Assembly (NCBI RefSeq): GCF_003382565.3
Contig: NZ_CP086253.1
Location: 1,054,001-1,118,000 of the forward strand
DNA: 64,000 nucleotides
Source: Pectobacterium aquaticum
GTDB taxonomy: Bacteria > Pseudomonadota > Gammaproteobacteria > Enterobacterales > Enterobacteriaceae
Reading direction: 5' to 3'
Under the pieces are notes generated by a model that saw only the letters and a list, made by a program, of their open reading frames with translations, ran no database searches and was not told the origin of the DNA. Every line of letters begins with the position of its first letter. Position 1 is the first letter of the stretch. The translations under genes and the position numbers were made by a program. Below, piece by piece: positions 26,587 through 34,003 of this stretch.

Positions 26587-26982
26587 CTATTCCCCATCCT
26601 TTGGCAACAAGGGCGCGTGCGCTATCCATTTTCGCGACTGACCGTACTCCACGGCTTCTTTCAGGATCTCAACTTCCATCGTCTTCTTGCCCAGAAGGCG
26701 CTGAAGCTCCCGAACCTGCTTCAGCGCTGCGGTGAGTTCAGAGGCTGGCACAACTTCTTCTCCGGCCGCTACGGCGGTGAGGCTGCCTTCCTGATATTGC
26801 TTCTTCCACTTAAACAGCAGGCTGGGCTGGATACCATGCAGGCGGGCGACATGGGAGACATTCATGCCGGGCTCCATCGTCTGCTGGATAATGGCGATTT
26901 TCTCCTGAGGAGTCTTACGTTTACGGACTACTTGCCCTAAAAGGATCCCGTTCATCTTAAAATTGGCGTTAGTGTTAGACAT
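26587..26982 (-). CDS. IS2-like OrfA (InsC type)
   Basis: The 131-residue protein has the InsC features: a helix-turn-helix in MNVSHVARLHGIQPSLLFKW at about residues 39-58 and a C-terminal coiled coil, LKQVRELQRLLGKKTMEVEI, near 86-105. It is uninterrupted. Its last 43 bases overlap the beginning of orfB, as in IS2, where a frameshift fuses them. With orfB split, OrfA alone may act as a repressor. Confidence 0.88.
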   Translation of the reverse strand: MSNTNANFKMNGILLGQVVRKRKTPQEKIAIIQQTMEPGMNVSHVARLHGIQPSLLFKWKKQYQEGSLTAVAAGEEVVPASELTAALKQVRELQRLLGKKTMEVEILKEAVEYGQSRKWIAHAPLLPKDGE

Positions 26983-27089
26983 ATATTCAAGCCTATCTCT
27001 TATCTGGAGATACAGCTACTGTCTGGTGTTTCAGGGGGCTACATCAGGCAAAAAATTTAGTTGGAACACTATAAAAAATAAGGTGAAAT

Positions 27090-27590
27090 ATGACAAAAAT
27101 AGAGATGATGAACTCGTTAGAAGATTCTCAGCAAGAAAAACAGATGACGAAAATAGTATTAGACGATCACTTATTGAATCAGATTTCAATGACAGTAGAG
27201 CCGTTGACGGAATCGATGATGATATTATCCGAATCAGTCAGCACAGCATTAAATCAGACACAACAGACACTTACCAGAGTGAACAACTCATTAGAAGCAA
27301 CAACCACAGCTTTAAACTCAGCGAAAAATATAATAGACCAACAAGCACAAAAGTTAGAAGAACATCACAAAAAGCTGCACAAATACTCAACAGAGTTAAA
27401 AAGCAACACAATAAAAAATCAATCAAAACTTATAATAAAAGTGGCTTCAATAGTTGGCGTGATAAATCTGATAGCGGTTCTATCAGTAGGATACTTGATC
27501 ATGCAGAAACAGCCAACGCAGCCACAAATAAATTTAGACTCAAGAGCGGTAGCCGTTTCAATAGTAGAGCAACTAAGATTGAAGAGATAA
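27090..27590 (+). CDS. mobB: MobB/MbeB-like mobilisation protein nested in mobA
   Basis: This 166-residue frame lies wholly within the third piece of the relaxase gene in another frame, exactly the arrangement of mbeB inside mbeA in ColE1. The protein has long coiled-coil stretches (residues 30-110, heptads with Gln, Asn and Leu) and one membrane span near residues 115-140 (LIIKVASIVGVINLIAVLSV). MbeB-type proteins stabilise the relaxase at the membrane. It is intact although the surrounding relaxase is broken. Confidence 0.8.
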   Translation: MTKIEMMNSLEDSQQEKQMTKIVLDDHLLNQISMTVEPLTESMMILSESVSTALNQTQQTLTRVNNSLEATTTALNSAKNIIDQQAQKLEEHHKKLHKYSTELKSNTIKNQSKLIIKVASIVGVINLIAVLSVGYLIMQKQPTQPQINLDSRAVAVSIVEQLRLKR

Positions 27591-27848
27591 GAGAGCGTTT
27601 AGGTATTAAAAAAATTGTTATTCAAAACAGATGCTTAGTAAAAATAAATAATGAAACAATAATAAAAAAAGCATTATGTATGAACGAGTATGGGAGTGTA
27701 TTTAAATCGCGGTTAAAAGAAAGGCTTAGAAAAGAACCGATGAAGGGAGATGCTCTGCTACAGGTAAAAAAACATCTAAAATCAAATGATATTTAACCTT
27801 CGAATACTCAAAGGTTAAATAATCAAAAGGGATGAGTCGTTGCGCACA

Positions 27849-28262
27849 TTATTGGCTTAATGTGTTTACTATCTCTTTTTTATTGTCATTATATAGTTTT
27901 TGAAAGTTTACGGTTGGAAGCATTATAGGATCATAACCAGAAAGCAACATAATATTCGCAATATAAGCTCTTAGGAAAGGATAGGCTATTGCTGGTGAGT
28001 TTACAAAAATAAAAGGCGACTTTTTGAAACTTGAGGTTATATCATCATCTGTTGAAAATCTCGATCGATAAACAACGTCAAAAGTAGCCCCTTCCTTATG
28101 CTTGAACTGTATGCTGAAAAGAATGGAATAACTACGAAGTTCATCTTCTAGAAATTCAGGTTTAAAACCAAATGAAAGCTCATCCTTATGTTCATCGATT
28201 ACAGATTCTTTTTTTTCAAGTCGGAATGAATCTAATATATTATCTTTTAATTGTATATTCAT
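27849..28262 (-). CDS. SecB-like chaperone
   Basis: The ATG at 28262 lies one base after the stop of the upstream gene (28264-28266), so the two are coupled; an in-frame ATG at 28292 lies inside that gene. The 137-residue protein has the SecB-fold pattern FSIQFKHKEGATFDVVYRSR in the strands and SPAIAYPFLRAYIANIMLLS near the end, followed by the typical MLPTVNFQKLY. Solitary SecB-like proteins next to small paired genes are the chaperone of toxin-antitoxin-chaperone systems. It is too different from housekeeping SecB to be that protein. Confidence 0.75.
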   Translation of the reverse strand: MNIQLKDNILDSFRLEKKESVIDEHKDELSFGFKPEFLEDELRSYSILFSIQFKHKEGATFDVVYRSRFSTDDDITSSFKKSPFIFVNSPAIAYPFLRAYIANIMLLSGYDPIMLPTVNFQKLYNDNKKEIVNTLSQ

Positions 28263-28263
28263 A

Positions 28264-28563
28264 TTATGCAGCCAAAGAATAATTTTCATCATTTACAGCT
28301 TGACTGGATAGAGAGTATCCATCTGAAATGATTACATTATAATTCAAGTTGTTTATATTAGGGGATATATTAGATTGAACTGGCTTTACATAAAAACCAT
28401 ATGACAGCACATCCCCCTTGGAATAACCTTTGATAAAAATCTCAATGGTAGGACCGACGCTTGAATATTCTTTAATTTTTTCATATTCGCTGTAGAATGT
28501 TTTGTCATCAACACTGTCTAACCAAGCTTTAGCTAATGCTAATGATTTTTCAAGTGTATTCAT
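28264..28563 (-). CDS. Hypothetical protein, candidate antitoxin of a SecB-linked module
   Basis: The 99-residue protein begins MNTLEKSLALAKAWLDSVDD and continues FYSEYEKIKEYSSVGPTIE. This segment resembles short domains seen in small hypothetical antitoxin-like proteins, but I cannot name a family. It lies between the larger upstream gene and the SecB-like gene, with gaps of 19 bases and 1 base. In known TAC operons the antitoxin sits in this position and has a C-terminal tail that binds SecB. That role is inferred from gene order only. Confidence 0.6.
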   Translation of the reverse strand: MNTLEKSLALAKAWLDSVDDKTFYSEYEKIKEYSSVGPTIEIFIKGYSKGDVLSYGFYVKPVQSNISPNINNLNYNVIISDGYSLSSQAVNDENYSLAA

Positions 28564-28582
28564 GGTATTACCTTAATAAATT

Positions 28583-29185
28583 TTACGAGAAATGATATAT
28601 TTCTTTTGATGTAATAGCGTTTCTTGAAGACTGAAATAAGCAGAACTGTAATCGAGGTATAGTAGTCATAAAGCCCATAGCATCAGGAGCGAATTTTAAT
28701 TTAGGAGCAGTAGGCGAGCAATCAACTGCTCTTATTGCTTCAAAGGGAAATATTTCTTTATTTTTTTCCGCTGCTTTTCTATAATGCTCTATTACTGTAG
28801 AAACTGTTGGCATTTCATTTGGATTAACTTTTTGTATTTTTTTCTGATACGCTTCTGCAAGTCCTTTGAAATATAGACTATGTTCAACGTTGGCAGCTAA
28901 GTCTAAAACTATATCAGAGTTAATCGTAATTTGGCAGCGAACTATAGCATAATCATTATTATATGAATCTCGCCCCCAAATATGGGCAAAGTAATCTACA
29001 TCGGTCCAAAAGTAATAACCTTGGGATAACCATTGCCATTTTTTCGGACCATTTGCCCTACTTAGAAAAGGAGCGTTTTGCTCAACAAATCTTCGCCCAC
29101 TCGTGGTCTTGCATGTGTGGAAATAGAACATTAGGTATGTATCCGTCAATCTTATCGAGATTATTGTGTATAGCGCTAAAGCCAT
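28583..29185 (-). CDS. Hypothetical protein, candidate toxin of a SecB-linked module
   Basis: The frame gives 200 residues from ATG 29185; a start at 29131 (MFYFHTCKTTSG) is possible, and no strong ribosome-binding site decides it. The core FHTCKTTSGRRFVEQ, then QGYYFWTDVDYFAHIWGR, and the terminal LQFCLFQSSRNAITSKEI weakly recall ADP-ribosyltransferase-like toxin folds (His-Tyr start, G-Y-Y-F, late QxC strand). I could not assign a family. It leads the three-gene leftward operon with the small gene and the SecB-like gene. Confidence 0.55.
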   Translation of the reverse strand: MALALYTIISIRLTDTYLMFYFHTCKTTSGRRFVEQNAPFLSRANGPKKWQWLSQGYYFWTDVDYFAHIWGRDSYNNDYAIVRCQITINSDIVLDLAANVEHSLYFKGLAEAYQKKIQKVNPNEMPTVSTVIEHYRKAAEKNKEIFPFEAIRAVDCSPTAPKLKFAPDAMGFMTTIPRLQFCLFQSSRNAITSKEIYHFS

Positions 29186-29782
29186 ACCAAAAAATTAAAT
29201 CTATTGGATATGTAAACGACCATGTAGCAATATGGCGTTAGCAAAAATATTAAAGGGGGAAGGTAATGAAAATATTATACGGTTACGTTTTGTTGCAATC
29301 TTTTCCCTTGGGGAAGTGAGCAGATAAGTCCCTAAGTGCTGTTTACACGCTACCGCCCCTGACTATAGCTGCCAGAACGCTCATTCAACCTTCTTCTGTG
29401 AGGGATTGTAATCCATCAACGCTTACAAAAACAGTATCTACGATATGATCCCTGCTACCAAAGATGGTAGAAGGGGGGATTTACATACATCATACAACAT
29501 TACCACGCAAACGGGCTATCAAGGGATGCGTTCCATCATCTTCACTGGCTTTGCTTGTGGCACAAACTCACCTGTAGAAACTTGAAGGCCTTGAACGGTG
29601 AAAATGTCATCTTAGACATTTGTCAATGTAAATTTATGATAGCAGTTGATCCATTCAAGTTGAAAGTTCAAGACTGTAACAACCACATTCATATGGACGA
29701 AAACCCATTGGGGGTACTTTTGGGGGTACAGTAAAGTGTTGAATAGACATATTTTATTATAAATCAATACCATGAGCCTCGT
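29186..29782. other. Non-coding right end of the island
   Basis: No gene is visible in about 600 bases. It contains TGGGGGTAC repeated twice (29708-29731), the counterpart of the TGGGGGTAT pair beside attL. It must also hold the promoter of the leftward three-gene operon. Confidence 0.5.
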
Positions 29783-29806
29783 GTTCTGTTCCTATTATCG
29801 CACCAT
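29783..29806 (+). other. attR of the island (imperfect repeat of tRNA-Thr 3' end)
   Basis: GTTCTGTTCCTATTATCG followed by CACCAT matches the tRNA segment 14688-14712 except for a GAC/TGT change and one missing G. The GGGGGTAC pair precedes it. Confidence 0.7.
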
Positions 29807-30080
29807 AAAAATCAATAAATTATCTATAATTTTGCGTAAACTACATTCTTCTCTTGTGCCATATTTGTGTCGTTTGCGTTCTAAAATTGCGTCAATTTTG
29901 CTCACGTGCTCTGTGAGATGGTCAGCGGATAAATGCGCATATCCTCGAACCATTTCGATACTTTCCCAGACTCCCATTTATTGTAACACCGATATTGGCA
30001 CTCCTCACCTGCACTAGCCAGCTTGCCTATGTATGTCTCAGGTCATGGAATCTAAAATCGTCTACCCAAGTGCGAAATAG
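29795..30080 (-). pseudogene. Decayed lambda-type phage integrase, C-terminal part
   Basis: The minus strand encodes DFRFHDLRHT, a TAG stop, then ASWLVQ, a frameshift, and WESIEMVRGYAHLSADHLTEH and on to a stop near 29795. This is the catalytic C-terminus of a lambda-like tyrosine recombinase, where RFHDLRHTWASW and GWESIEMVRRYAHL are expected: the Trp codon after HT has become TAG. The N-terminal three quarters are gone. It abuts attR, so an older element probably used the same tRNA gene. Confidence 0.8.
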
Positions 30081-30148
30081 CGAGGTAGATAGCAGGAACG
30101 ACAAAACCGGCTCCGGCTAGTTTTTTACGTCAATGCCGAGCTTATTTA

Positions 30149-30532
30149 TCAGACACAACCATCCGCTTTATACATGGCAATCAAATTTTTTCTCAGTGCT
30201 TCCCTTTCCTGTTTGTCAGGGGGAAGTGGCGTATCCTCAACGTTGAATCCCTCAAGGCGCATACTGTCCCGATAGTTTTTGAGTTTCACCTGGTTGTAGT
30301 AATCACGCTTTTCTTCCAGCGCCACTATGAGTGAGGGGCGCGTGTTGTTTGGCAATGTCGAGTCCTGACTAAAACCCCAAACATAATCGAGATACTCTCG
30401 CAGTAGCGGGAATCGTTTGGGCAAGAACGAGGTGCGCAACACACTGTGTCCGCAGCTCATTCGTATCGGTGAACTTTTCCCTGCATGCTGCTTTGAGCGC
30501 GTCGTATCTGTTCTGTCATTTCGTCTTTCCAT
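30149..30532 (-). CDS. YhfG/VbhA-like orphan Fic-antitoxin candidate
   Basis: The last 65 residues (EEKRDYYNQVKLKNYRDSMR through AMYKADGCV) resemble YhfG-type small proteins. The segment SMRLEG fits the S/T-x-x-x-E-G/N inhibitory motif of class I Fic antitoxins. No Fic toxin motif (HPFxxGNG) is seen nearby, so it is an orphan, or the partner was lost when the island boundary decayed. The first 30 or so residues of the 127-residue frame look unnatural, and the true start is uncertain. Confidence 0.5.
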   Translation of the reverse strand: MERRNDRTDTTRSKQHAGKSSPIRMSCGHSVLRTSFLPKRFPLLREYLDYVWGFSQDSTLPNNTRPSLIVALEEKRDYYNQVKLKNYRDSMRLEGFNVEDTPLPPDKQEREALRKNLIAMYKADGCV

Positions 30533-31549
<1,017 letters not shown>

Positions 31550-32053
31550 ATGGCAAAAGGAACTGATGGTGCATCTGTCGCACCAAAGGAACGTATTAAT
31601 ATCAAATATGTTCCGGCCACTGGTGGTCAGCAGGCGGAAATAGAATTGCCGTTGACGCTGATGATCGTGGGAAATATGAAAGGCCGCACAGAGGAAACGC
31701 CGATCGAAGAACGTCAGACCGTATCGATCGATAAGAACAACTTTACCTCAGTGATGAAAGAAGCAAATCTGGAATTGAATTTCAGTGTGCCAAACCGCCT
31801 TGAAGAAGAAAGCCAGGACGACCTGCCAGTGAAACTGAGCATCGGCGGTCTGAATGATTTCTCCCCTGACCGCATTGCCCAGCAGGTGCCTGAATTACGT
31901 AAGTTGCTTGATTTACGTGAAGCGCTGGTCGCGCTGAAAGGCCCCCTCGGCAATATTCCCTCATTCCGTAATCGTTTGCAGGATCTGTTGTCCAGCGAAG
32001 AAGCCAGAGAGCAGCTTTTGAAAGAGCTCGATCTGGTAAAACCCGCCGAATAA
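31550..32053 (+). CDS. tssB: T6SS sheath small subunit TssB
   Basis: TssB pairs with TssC to form the contractile sheath in the cytoplasm. The 167-residue protein (MAKGTDGASVAPKERINIKY) has the typical length and core: LMIVGNMKGRTEETPIEERQ, FTSVMKEANLELNFSVPNRL and the C-terminal ELRKLLDLREALVALKGPLG before a short helix. I placed the start at 31550 by family N-termini; the open frame extends upstream across the ERIC flank. It heads the long + strand operon; tssC follows 32 bases later. Confidence 0.95.
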   Translation: MAKGTDGASVAPKERINIKYVPATGGQQAEIELPLTLMIVGNMKGRTEETPIEERQTVSIDKNNFTSVMKEANLELNFSVPNRLEEESQDDLPVKLSIGGLNDFSPDRIAQQVPELRKLLDLREALVALKGPLGNIPSFRNRLQDLLSSEEAREQLLKELDLVKPAE

Positions 32054-32085
32054 TTGATGTTTATTGACGAAATAGGGAAACGAAT

Positions 32086-33564
32086 ATGTCAATAGTTGAA
32101 GAACAGGTTCAGGCAGGAGCCGCCAGTGCTTCTGGATCGCTGCTTGATGACATCATGGCTCAAGCGCGTATCAGCCCGGTTGATGAAGGCTACAGCGTGG
32201 CTAAACAGGGCATTGCCGCGCTGGTTGCTAACATTCTTGATAGCGGTAACGCAGCAGAACCCGTGAACAAAGCGCTGGTCGATAGCATGATCGTCGAACT
32301 GGACAAAAAGCTCAGCAAGCAGATTGACGTTATTCTGCATGCGAAAGAATTACAGGAACTGGAATCTTCCTGGCGTTCGATGAAACTGCTTATCGATCGC
32401 ACCGATTTCCGTGAAAACATCAAACTGTTGGTGTTGCATGCGACGAAAGAAGAGCTGTTGGAAGATTTCGAATTCGCGCCTGAAATCTCACAGTCTGGCT
32501 TCTACAAGCACGTGTATTCCAGCGGTTATGGCCAGTTTGGTGGTCAGCCTATCGGTGGCGTGATCGGTGACTATGCGCTGACGCAAAGCTCACCAGACAT
32601 TAAGCTGATGCAGTATGTCAGCGCCGTTGGTGCGATGGCGCATGCGCCGTTCATCTCTTCCGTTGCTCCAACCTTCTTTGGCGTGGATCGCTTCACCGAT
32701 CTGCCTTCCATCAAAGATCTGAAGTCCGTTTTCGAAGGCCCGGCCTACACGAAATGGCGCTCGCTGCGTGAGTCTGAAGATGGCCGCTATCTGGGGCTGA
32801 CGGCACCGCGCTTCCTGGCTCGCCTGCCTTATGACCCAGTAGAGAACCCGATTAAGGGCTTCAACTACAAGGAAGATATCAGCACCAATCACGAACACTA
32901 TCTGTGGGGCAATACCGCCTATCTGATGGGAACGGCGCTGACGGACAGCTTCGCGAAATACCGCTGGTGTCCGAACATCATTGGCCCGCAGAGCGGTGGT
33001 GCGATTACCGACCTGCCAGTACATGTTTATGAAGCCATGGGCCAACTTCAGGCCAAGATCCCGACTGAAGTCCTGATCACCGATCGTCGCGAATATGAAA
33101 TGGCCGAAGAAGGCTTTATCACGCTGACGATGCGTAAAGACAGCGACAATGCGGCCTTCTTCTCGGCTAACTCGGTGCAGAAGCCGAAGGTGTTCCCAAA
33201 CACCAAAGAAGGCAAAGAAGCGGAAACCAACTACAAGCTGGGTACGCAACTGCCGTACATGTTCATCATCAACCGTCTGGCGCACTACATCAAAGTGCTA
33301 CAGCGTGAACAGATTGGTTCATGGAAAGAGCGTCAGGATCTTGAGCGTGAGTTGAATACCTGGATTAAACAGTACATCGCCGATCAGGAAAACCCGCCGG
33401 CAGATGTTCGTAGCCGTCGTCCTCTGCGTGCCGCACAAATCAAAGTGTTGGATGTAGAAGGAGAACCAGGTTGGTATCAGGTCACCATGTCTGTGCGCCC
33501 GCACTTCAAGTACATGGGGGCGAACTTTGAGCTGTCGCTGGTAGGGCGTTTGGATAAGGAATAA
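32086..33564 (+). CDS. tssC: T6SS sheath large subunit TssC
   Basis: The 492-residue protein is the second sheath component. Conserved segments include LDKKLSKQIDVILHAKELQE near residue 70, ESSWRSMKLLIDRTDFREN, GGVIGDYALTQSSPD near 150 and ANFELSLVGRLDKE at the end, the typical TssC C-terminus. Its N-terminus helps form the handshake with neighbouring TssB-TssC units and is the region removed when ClpV acts in other systems. Codon use is that of the core genome. Confidence 0.97.
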   Translation: MSIVEEQVQAGAASASGSLLDDIMAQARISPVDEGYSVAKQGIAALVANILDSGNAAEPVNKALVDSMIVELDKKLSKQIDVILHAKELQELESSWRSMKLLIDRTDFRENIKLLVLHATKEELLEDFEFAPEISQSGFYKHVYSSGYGQFGGQPIGGVIGDYALTQSSPDIKLMQYVSAVGAMAHAPFISSVAPTFFGVDRFTDLPSIKDLKSVFEGPAYTKWRSLRESEDGRYLGLTAPRFLARLPYDPVENPIKGFNYKEDISTNHEHYLWGNTAYLMGTALTDSFAKYRWCPNIIGPQSGGAITDLPVHVYEAMGQLQAKIPTEVLITDRREYEMAEEGFITLTMRKDSDNAAFFSANSVQKPKVFPNTKEGKEAETNYKLGTQLPYMFIINRLAHYIKVLQREQIGSWKERQDLERELNTWIKQYIADQENPPADVRSRRPLRAAQIKVLDVEGEPGWYQVTMSVRPHFKYMGANFELSLVGRLDKE

Positions 33565-33569
33565 GACTG

Positions 33570-34001
33570 ATGCCGTCTCTTTCTGCCTGGGAAAGGGGAA
33601 ACGCGGCAAGTCTGTTTGATCGTATCCGTGGGGAGGAGCGTCGCTCCTCCCCTGAAACGGAAGTTGAAGCACTGATCGAGTCCGTTAAGCGTCAACTGGA
33701 CAACGTGCTCAACACCCGGCCCGGAAATTGCCGCAGCGCACCTGAGCTTGGCGTGATTGATTTTAATGACGCGACGCAGGGTGGTGCGGACATTCGGGGG
33801 AAAATCCGGGAGGCGATCCGACAGTGTATCTGTCGCTTTGAACCTCGAATTGTTCATGTGGATGTCAACACATCGGACTATTTATCGAATCCGATGGAGA
33901 TGTCGTTTCAGGTTACCGCCCGGGTCAGATTGGAAGATCTGGAGCAGGTTGCCTCTTTCAATATCCACATGGATAGCCACCGCCATTACAGAATGATCTG
34001 A
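33570..34001 (+). CDS. tssE: T6SS baseplate protein TssE (gp25-like)
   Basis: TssE is the gp25-like wedge protein that nucleates sheath assembly. The 143 residues show the gp25 pattern: SLFDRIRGEE near the N-terminus, LLNTRPGN-type region (VLNTRPGNCRSAPELGVID near 50) and IRQCICRFEPRIVHVDV near 86. It begins 5 bases after tssC and ends 2 bases before tssF, so translation is likely coupled. Confidence 0.95.
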   Translation: MPSLSAWERGNAASLFDRIRGEERRSSPETEVEALIESVKRQLDNVLNTRPGNCRSAPELGVIDFNDATQGGADIRGKIREAIRQCICRFEPRIVHVDVNTSDYLSNPMEMSFQVTARVRLEDLEQVASFNIHMDSHRHYRMI

Positions 34002-34003
34002 TT

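Larger units (their letters stand above)
24131..26629 (-). pseudogene. IS2-like transposase OrfB, interrupted by IS3-family copy 2
   Basis: The N-terminal part (26629 down to 26342, MDSARALVAKGWGIALVSRT to NAKRLYRI) and the C-terminal part (24721 down to 24131, MNEHNLLLLHDKPE to REYRQQRASLT) match E. coli IS2 InsD end to end. After removal of the inner IS and one TGAT copy, the junction reads RLYRI-MNEHN in frame. The C-terminal piece has the DDE core WCSDGFEF, LTDNGSAY and SNGMAERFVKTMK. OrfB starts within the end of orfA, as in IS2. The split makes this copy unable to move by itself. Confidence 0.9.
24093..27045 (-). mobile_element. IS2-like element carrying a nested IS3-family copy
   Basis: The transposase genes resemble E. 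coli IS2 InsC/InsD. The right end, reversed, reads TGATGTAGCCCCCTGAAAC and resembles the IS2 left repeat; the left end TGATCTTGACCC resembles the IS2 right repeat. Removing the nested 1613-bp IS and its 4-bp target copy leaves about 1336 bp, the size of IS2. AGGCAAAAAATTTAG occurs on both sides (24078-24092 and 27046-27060). Confidence 0.85.
21739..27796 (+). pseudogene. mobA: MobA/MbeA-type relaxase gene split by two insertion events
   Basis: Three pieces, 21739-21870, 23488-24092 and 27061-27796, join to 1473 bases, exactly 491 codons including the stop, when each insertion and one target copy are removed. ColE1 MbeA is of similar length. Piece 1 carries the N-terminus (MKGNVAKTGRSFKNRVEYIL) with DLTDE at the break, piece 2 the metal-binding HUH motif in TDKDHIHIVANRVG, and piece 3 the basic C-terminus. 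The relaxase would nick oriT and pilot the strand. As it stands the first frame ends after 44 codons plus one IS codon, so no relaxase is made. The nested mobB gene lies within piece 3. Confidence 0.9.
14712..29806. mobile_element. Integrative mobilisable element / genomic island in tRNA-Thr
   Basis: The segment is bounded by the tRNA 3' end and its imperfect repeat. It carries an integrase at the left end, an AlpA-type regulator, a ColE1-like mob operon, a possible single-strand origin, and accessory genes. Base composition falls sharply compared with the flanking core genes, with long AT-rich stretches. No replication protein or conjugation pore genes are visible, which fits an element that is mobilised by others. 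Four insertion sequences interrupt it, so present mobility is doubtful. Confidence 0.75.

Noticed and set aside
29772..30017. 81-residue + strand frame at the right end of the island
   Set aside because: It is the antisense of the decayed lambda-type integrase and crosses attR.
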